Shown here: positions 18,801-27,800 of the stretch, piece by piece
Position numbering within the stretch: position 1 is the stretch's first letter
Layout of the letters: every line of letters begins with the position of its first letter
Assembly (NCBI GenBank): GCA_002753225.1
Contig: PDZS01000009.1
Span: 62,001-126,000, forward strand
DNA from: Deltaproteobacteria bacterium YD0425bin51
GTDB lineage: Bacteria > Desulfobacterota > Desulfobacteria > Desulfobacterales > YD0425bin51
DNA length: 64,000 bases
Reading direction: 5' to 3'
Made by a program: the position numbers and the translations under genes
Notes under the pieces: model-generated
The model's input: only the letters and a program-made list of their open reading frames with translations
Databases searched by the model: none
Told to the model about the DNA's origin: nothing

Positions 18801-21800
18801 GTGAAGGAGGGATGCACAACAAACAAGCTGAAGAACTATTTCTGAAAACTTCCAAAATGAAATATCTTGAAACAGAAGATGGACTTTATGCTTTTGAGAT
18901 GATTCTTAAAAATAATTACAGTCAGGTTGTTGTTGTTACAGAAGATATTGTAAAAGATGACCAGAATTCGTCCCTGCTTGAAACAGATATCCAAAAAATT
19001 GCCGCATCAATTTTAAAATTAAAGCCTGAAAGGCTGGACATAAATGAAAATTTAGGAAATTTTGGATTTGACTCCATATCCCTTAAAACGCTATCTGAAA
19101 AATTAAGCCAGGCATACAACATTGAAATTACCCCTGCTGTATTCTTTGCCCACAGCAACATCAAATCTCTATCTTTATACTTAAATAATAATATGAATGT
19201 GGATTCTAGCTTTAGCGGGAATGACGTCATTCCCGCAAACCAGGGAACCCATTCTGTCATTCCCGCGAAAGCGGGAATCCATAAAGAAGACATAGCAGTA
19301 ATAGGAATGAGCGGCAGATTTCCCGGTTCTCGAAATTTATCAGAATTATGGAATCATTTGGAGCTTGAACATGATTTAATAACTGAAGTTCCGATAGATA
19401 GATTCAACTTTGATGCATTTGGAGGATTTATTCCTGATGTTGATAAATTTGATCCTCTTTTTTTCAAAATATCTCCAAGAGAAGCTGAAACAATGGATCC
19501 TCAGCAGAGACTCTTTATTGAAACTGTATGGAAAACAGTCGAAGATGCAGGTTTAAACGCAAACGATTTAGTAAAAAAATCAATCGGAGTTTTTGTCGGA
19601 GTCCAGTTTAATGATTACCAAGAGCTTATGCTAGGGCAAACAGAGTCTTTGGCTCAATCTGCAACAGGAACTGCCCATAGCATGATAGCAAATCGAGTAT
19701 CATTTTTAATGGATTGGCACGGCACTAGTGAAACTATTGATACAGCATGTTCAGGCAGCCTTATTGCAGTTCATAGAGCTGTAAAATCGATTCAATACGG
19801 CGAATCTGAAATGGCAATAGCAGGCGGAGTAAGCTTGATATTAACCCCAAGTTCTATTATAGCAGCAAGGGAAATGGGTGTTTTGTCTCCTGACGGAAAA
19901 TGCAAGACTTTTGATAAAAGCGCAAATGGCTATGTTAAAGGGGAAGGAGTTGGAGCAATACTTCTTAAGCCTTTAAGCAAAGCAATTAAAGATAATGACA
20001 ATATTTATGCTGTAATTAAAGGTTCTGCAGTTAATCACGGAGGCCTTGCTAACTCCTTAACTGCTCCAAATTCTTTAGCTCAAGCTGAAGTTTTGACTAA
20101 AGCATATGATGACGCAAAAATAGACATAAACGATATAACTTATATAGAAGTCCACGGCACAGGAACAGAACTTGGCGACCCTGTAGAAATTGAAGGATTA
20201 AAAAAAGCATTTGGTAATTCTCAAAAGAAAAATTTTTGCGGACTATCTTCAGTTAAAACAAACATAGGACATTTGGAGCCTGCTGCAGGTATTGCTGGAA
20301 TTATTAAAGTCATATTATCAATGAAAAACAAAAAAATTCCAGCTTCCCTTCATCTAAAAAATCTTAACCCATATATCAAAATCGAGGATAGCCCGTTTTA
20401 TATTGTTAAAAAAACTATTGATTGGGACTCTGCTAAACCAAGACGAGCTGGAGTAAGCTCTTTTGGCTTTGGAGGGGCAAACTGCCATGTTGTTTTAGAA
20501 GAATATGAAAACAAAAAAAATGAATATGAAGGTAATAACAGTTTATTTATACTTTCTGCAAAAAATGAAGACAGACTCAAATCCTATGCCAAAGAGATAA
20601 TCGATTATTTAGAGCCAACTATATCCATAGAGGATTTGTGCTATACATTCCAAGTTGGTAGAAAACCTATGGAATATAGACTTGCAGCAGTTACAGACAG
20701 TATAATCGATTTAAAGGATAAGTTAACAAAATTTTTAAATGGCGAATCTGAAGCCGAATCTAAAATAGATAAATTTTATTCAGGAAATCTTAAGGGAGAT
20801 AAAGCAAGAACAGAGATTTTGCTTGAAGGAGAAGAAGGGAAAGAATTTATATCAAGCATTATAAAAAGAAAAAAATTAGAAAAATTAGCTAAATTATGGG
20901 CTCTTGGAACAGATATAGAATGGGAATTGATCTATACAGATAAAAAGCAACATCATAAAATATCAGCTCCGACATATCCTTTTTTAAGAAAAAGATATTG
21001 GATAAATGAAAATCTGCCAACTATTTTTAGGCAGGGTACAACACTTCACCCTTTGATTGATAGCGTTGATTTAAGCCTAAGTTTAGATGAAGGGATAGTT
21101 TTTAAAAAGCTCCTTAAAAAAAATGAACTTGTTGTATCTGATCATAAGGTGAGACACGAACCTATGATGCCGGGTGACGGATATGTAGAAATGGCTTTTT
21201 TCGGAGCTAATTTTATAAAAAAGAATAAGAAATTCAGCTTATCTCAAATGATTTGGTTAAAACCTTTATCTGTAAATGATAAAAAAGAGATAGAACTGGT
21301 TATAAAAAACCAAGAAAACCATATGTATTTTAATGTTCAAAGCAACGATGCTCTTTATGCTAAAGGGAACATATTTGAAGAAGAATGGAGTAATTTTGAA
21401 ACTGTTTCAATTGATGAAATAAAAGCAAGATCCACCCATACAATAGATAAACAAACTTTTTATGACAGATTTAAAAGTATGGGAGTCATATATGGCGATT
21501 ATTTCCAGGGTGTTCAACATGTATGGGGGAATAAGGAAGAAGCAATAAGCTTGATTCAAATACCAAAAAAATATGAAAACGAGCTTAAATGTTATACCTT
21601 TCATCCAACAATAACAGACAGCGCTCTTCAAACCATGTCTGGGGTAATTGCTCCTACTGATCTTTTAAATCAGCCTCTTAAAGTTCATTTCAGTATAGGG
21701 AAAGTAGAAGTTTTAAACGAACTTAAAGCTACTATGTATTCTTATGTAAAAAATATTTCAGAAAACAGATTTGACATTAAAATATTAGATGAAAAAGGAA

Positions 21801-24800
21801 ATGTCTGCTTAAAATTTAGTGATGTTGGAGTTGCTGAAATACAAGACCCTTTATCTGATTTTTTTTATAATGTAACGTTATCCCCTAGAAAAATCCGCAA
21901 TGAAAACTTTGAAAATCGAAAAATACTTATAGTCTATTCATCTGAAAACCAAAGCATTATAAAAACAGTTAGAGAGGTTTATTCAAAAAATGATATTTCT
22001 GAAATAAAAGTTGAAGATATAAGCATAACAAATATTTTAGGCTTTGATGTTATCATTTTTTCAGGAGTTCATAAGAATATAGACATACTAGATTTAAATG
22101 AATTAGATAAATCTCAGGATACTGGCGTCCTTTCATTTCTTAGATTAATCAAATTTATCATAAATTCAAAAAATAATCCGCAAATTATAGTTATAACAAA
22201 TTCAATAGAGAGTCCTTTCTCCGGAAGTTTAATCGGGCTTACAAACTCTTTTGCCAAAGAATATCCAAATATGGATATAAGAAATATTGATATCAGCAAT
22301 TTGGATGATATTCGTAATTCTGTAAAATATATACAAACTTTAGAACCTATAAGACTCCCTTATACAAGTGAATCAAATTTTAAAAAACAAGGTGTTTATC
22401 TTATTATAGGAGGAGCTGGCGGTATTGGACTTGCATTTAGTAAATATATGGCAGAAAATTATTCTGCAAAACTCATACTTACTGGAAGAAGTATTCTTAA
22501 TGAAAAACAGAAGAAAAAAATTGAAGAAATAAAAAAATCAGGTGGTGAAGTTTTATATTTACAAGGAGATGCCTCAAATCTTGAGCAGATGAAAGAAGTT
22601 ATAGAAAAAGCAAAAAATCATTTTGGAAAAATAAACGGCGTTATTCATTCAGCAATTGTACTTGAGGCTAAATCCTTACTCGACATGGATGAAGAGACTT
22701 TCAGAAAAGCAATTTATCCCAAAGTATGGGGAAGCGTAATATTATACAAATTATTAAAAGATGAGCCTTTGGACTTTATGCTCTTTTTTTCATCAATTCA
22801 GTCCTTTTTTTCTAATATAGGACTTAGTAATTATGCTTCTGCATGTACTTTTAAAGATGCTTTTGCTTCTTATATATCACATAAGAGTCCTTTTCCTGTT
22901 AAGATAATTAATTGGGGTTTTTGGGGAACAGTTGGCATTGTAGCAACAGAGAGCCATAACAAACTTATGACTGGGATGGGAGTTAAGTCCATTGATGTAG
23001 AAGAAGGAATGGAAGCTGTAAAAAGAATACTGTTTCATCCATTTAAACAGATTGCAGCTTTTAAGACAGATGCCTCTATTACAGCCAAAATACTTTCATA
23101 TATGGGTCAAATAGAACTTCCTAAAAACGTTGATAATTATGAGTTTAACAAGTTTTGCCATAATCTCCTTTTGAATGCTTTTGACAAAATTAATAAAGAA
23201 AAAGTAATTCCAGCTTATAATAGATTATTTTATGCATTAAATACTATTTTAGAAGAAGGGAAAAAAATTTATCAGAAATATGATAATTTTGAAAAAAAAA
23301 AAGAAGAATTTATAAAATCAAATCCAGAAGCAATTAACCATATAAAACTCCTTTGTGCCTGTGTTGACAATTACCATGATATTCTACATGGAGAAATTAA
23401 AGCAACAGATGTTATGTTCCCTGATTCATCTACTGAGTTAGTGGAAAATATTTATAAAGACACTTATTTTAATGATCTGGTTGCAGAAGTTATTTTAGCT
23501 TATATAAAAATAAAAAGAGAGAAAATAAATATAATAGAAATAGGTGCTGGAACAGGCGGCACCACCTCTTTTGTTATTCCAAAAATTGATTCTTATAAAG
23601 ATCAAATCAAATATGTTTATACTGATATATCAAATTCTTTTATCCTGCATGGGAAAAAAGAATTTGGAAATTATCCGTTTATAGATTTTAAAATTTTAAA
23701 CATTGAAAATAATGTTAAAGAGCAAGGATTTAATAATTTTTTTGACATAGTTATAGCCTCAAATGTTCTTCATGCGACTAAAAATATAAGAAATACAATA
23801 CAAAATACTAAAAGCCTTTTAAAAGCAAATGGTATTTTAATTTTAAATGAAGGTGTTGCAAAAATAAATTTTAACACTATGACATTTGGATTACTTAATG
23901 GCTGGTGGCTGTTTGAAGATGAAGAAGAACGTATTCCCCAAAGTCCGCTTCTTTCCTCATCCATGTGGGAAAGTCTTCTTAAAAAAGAAGGTTTTAAATC
24001 TGCAGTTTCTTTGTCTAAAAGTCATGGAATAACCAATACTCTTCAGGATATTTTAATTGCTGAAAATAATTTTGAAATTAAAAAAAGGATAAAAAAAGAG
24101 ACAACTCAAATAAAGCCAATTGAAAATAAGATTATAGAAATCATATCTACGTCATTGCAGATAAACAGAATTGATTTGGACAAAGATACGCCATATACTG
24201 ATTTTGGGGTTGATTCTATACTTGCTGTTGAAATTATAAATAAAATCAATAAAAGCCTTGATGTTAATTTAAGAACAACAGATTTATTTAACTATTCTAC
24301 AATTAAAAAATTATCTGATCATATTACAAGCAAATTCAAAAATGTAACTACTTATTCCTATGAACCGCAAGAAAATACTCAAAAAACAACAGGGATTGCA
24401 ATAATAGGAATTTCTGGAAGATTTCCTGATGCTTATAATGTTTACGAATTTTGGGAAAATTTATCCCAGGGGAAAAACTCTGTATCCGAAATACCAAAAG
24501 AGAGATGGAATTGTGATGATGAAAAATATAAATACGGAGCTTTCATGTCTGATATTGATAAATTTGATCCATCTTTTTTTAATATTTCTCAAAGGGAAGC
24601 AGAAATTATTGACCCTCAGCAAAGACTATTTTTGCAGGAAGCATGGCGGGCATTGGAAGATTCAGGATATTCTCCCAAAAGCTTAGACGGAAAAAAATGC
24701 GGAGTTTTTGTTGGATACAATTTTGTAGATTATATAAATACTATGATTCAAAGCAATATAGACTCTGAGGCGTTTTCTTTTACAGGAAATGCAGAAGCAA

Positions 24801-27800
24801 TTCTTCCTGCTAGAATTTCATATTATTTAAATCTAAAAGGACCTGCAATAAGTATAAATACAGCATGTTCTTCTTCACTAGTTGCTGTTCATTTAGCATG
24901 TGAAAGTATATATTCTGGTACTAGTGATTTAGCAATAGCTGGAGGAGTACAGGTTTTAACAACGAATCAATTCCATAAGCTTTCTGGAAAAATTGGGATA
25001 TTATCTAAAGACGGCAAATGCAAAACTTTTGATGAGAGCGCAGATGGTATAGCTCCTGGCGAAGGAATCGGAGTTCTGGTTTTAAAGCCGCTAGATAAAG
25101 CAATATACGATAAAGATCATATTTATGGAGTTATAAAAGGCTCTGGAATTAATCAAGACGGTAAAACAAATGGGATAACAGCGCCTAGCGCTGCTTCCCA
25201 AACAGAATTAGAATGTGAAGTTTACAACAAATATAATATTAACCCTGAAAATATTACATACATAGAAGCGCATGGCACAGGAACTGAGCTTGGAGACCCA
25301 ATTGAAGTTCATGCTTTGACTGACGCATTTGTAAAATATACTGATAAGAAACAATTCTGTGCAATTGGATCTGTGAAAACAAATATTGGTCATACACTAG
25401 GAGCTGCTGGAGTTTCATCTGTTATAAAGGTTTTACTATGCTTGCAGCATAAAGAACTTGTCCCATCTTTAAATTTCAAAAAAGAGAACAAGCACATTGA
25501 TTTTAAAAATAGTCCGTTTTTTGTAAATACAGAGCGTTTACAATGGAAAACTTACAATGGTTTAAAAAGGATGGCAGCAATTAGCTCCTTTGCAATAAGC
25601 GGGACAAACGCTCATGTTGTAATTGAAGAATATGAAGAGCATTACGAGATTCAAAACGTTTCCAATTGCCTGATTGTTTTGTCTGCAAAAAATAAAGATA
25701 GATTATTAGAATATTCAAAGCTTTTCTTAAACTTTATAGAAAAAAATGAAAAAAAATTAGCAATTCAAGATATTTCATATACTTTGCAGGTCGGAAGAGA
25801 CCTCATGAAAGAGAAAATTGCATTTTCTGCATCTGATATCAAAGAATTAAAAGAAACTTTAGCTCAATATATAAACGGTAAAGAGTTCCCCTTTAATTCA
25901 GGGAATAAGTTAATGGTTAACTACAGGCGCATACCCCTTCCAACATATCCATTTGCAAAAGAGCGCTGCTGGATAACAGAATTAAAAGATAGATTAGTTT
26001 ATTTTAAACCTGAATGGGAAAAAAGAGATATAGAGAATATTAAAGAATATAAAAAAACAATTCTTTTGTTTGATACAATTGAAGATAGATATAATGAAAT
26101 CAAAGAGAAAATAAAAACAGATATTATTTTAGTAAAAGATTTAAACGAGTTCAAAAATCACATAAATTTAAACCTAGAAACAGTTGTATTTCTCTGGGGA
26201 ATCGAAAACCAAAATTCAATGGATGAGGAGCTTTCTTCAGGAATATATTCAATTTATTATCTTATAAAAATGATTTATGAATCTAATTTTAATTATTTAA
26301 GGAGAATCTTATTCGTTTTTAATAAGCAAAGTCCTTTTATGGAATCAATTTCAGGATACTCCAAATCACTTAATTTTATTTTCCCTAAATTATATTTATC
26401 AACAATTGAAGTTTTGGATGGTAATATTTCAGATATATTAGCTAAAGAACTATTAAATTGTGACTTTGAGCCTGAAATCCGTTATGAAAAAAATTATAGG
26501 TATTTAAAAGCTCTAAAATATATTGAGATTCAAAAAAATAAGACATTATTAAAAGAAAATGGAGTCTATCTTATTACTGGAGGATTGGGCGGCTTAGGTT
26601 TAATTTTTGCAAAATACTTATCTCAAAAATATCTAGCGAAAGTAATTCTTACTGGAAGGTCAGATTTAAATAAAAAATTAGATGAAGAATTCTTATACAT
26701 TAAAGCTGATGTTACTAATTTAGATGACATGACAAAAGTTGTCTCTGAAATTAAAAACCTTTATGGAAAAATAGATGGAGTAATTCATATTGCAGGGATT
26801 TCTGGTGAAAACATAATTATTCAAAAACAAAAAGAAGAATTTGAAAGGGTTTTAGCCCCAAAAGTTCATGGAATTATAGCATTAGATGAAGCAACTAAAA
26901 ACGAATCTTTGGATTTCTTTGTAGCATTTTCGTCAACATCAGTATTTTTAGGAGATTTTGGCAGATGCGATTATGCTGTTGCAAACTGCTTCATGGATAG
27001 TTTCATGGAAAAAAGAAAAAATGTTAGAGTCGGAAAAAGCATTTCAATTAATTGGCCTCTTTGGAGATCAGGCGGAATGCACATGAAAAAAGAAGGGGAG
27101 GATCTATATCTTAAATCTTCAAAAATAGATTATTTGGAGAGTCATGAGGGGATAGAAGCTTTTGAAAAGATATTGTCTGACGAACATCATCAAGTAATCG
27201 TAATGTCAGGAGATAAAGAAAGAGTTGAGAAGATTTTTAATAGAACAGAGATAACTGTAGAGACTAAAATCGAGTCAGATATTAAAAAGATTATTTCAAA
27301 TATCCTGAAAGCAAGTCCTGATAACTTAGACATAAATGAGAGTCTGGGTAATTTTGGATTTGATTCTATTTCTCTTAAAATTTTATCTGAAAAAATAAGT
27401 GAATATTATAAAATAGAGCTTACTCCTGCTATATTTTTTGCACATAACACAATAAAACTTCTAACAGAATTTTTGATCAAAACATTCAATAAAGAAATTG
27501 AAAAAAAAGAGATTGAAAAAAAAGAAACACCTCATGAAGATATTGCAATAATAGGAATGGATGGAATTTTCCCAGGATCTAAAAATTTACAGGAATTTTG
27601 GAACAATTTAGAGTCTGAAAAAAATCTCATTACAGAAATTCCAAAAGATAGATGGATTTGGGAAGATTATCATGAGAATCTTTGCAGATGGGGAGGTTTT
27701 ATATCAGATGTGGATAAATTTGATCCTCTGTTTTTTAAAATCTCTCCATCTGAAGCACAGATGATGGATCCTCAACATAGGCTGTTTACTCAGGTTGCAT

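Noticed and set aside
18922..19293. Minus-strand open frame encoding WIPAFAGMT motifs inside the PKS.
   Set aside because: It is the reverse translation of the palindromic repeat and the opposite strand of a clear PKS coding region.
22790..22870. KR2 of the PKS thought inactive because Asn of the YxxxN motif is Cys (NYASACTF).
   Set aside because: A Cys here is a variant I associate with methyltransferase-linked KR domains of trans-AT PKSs, so loss of activity is not a safe conclusion.
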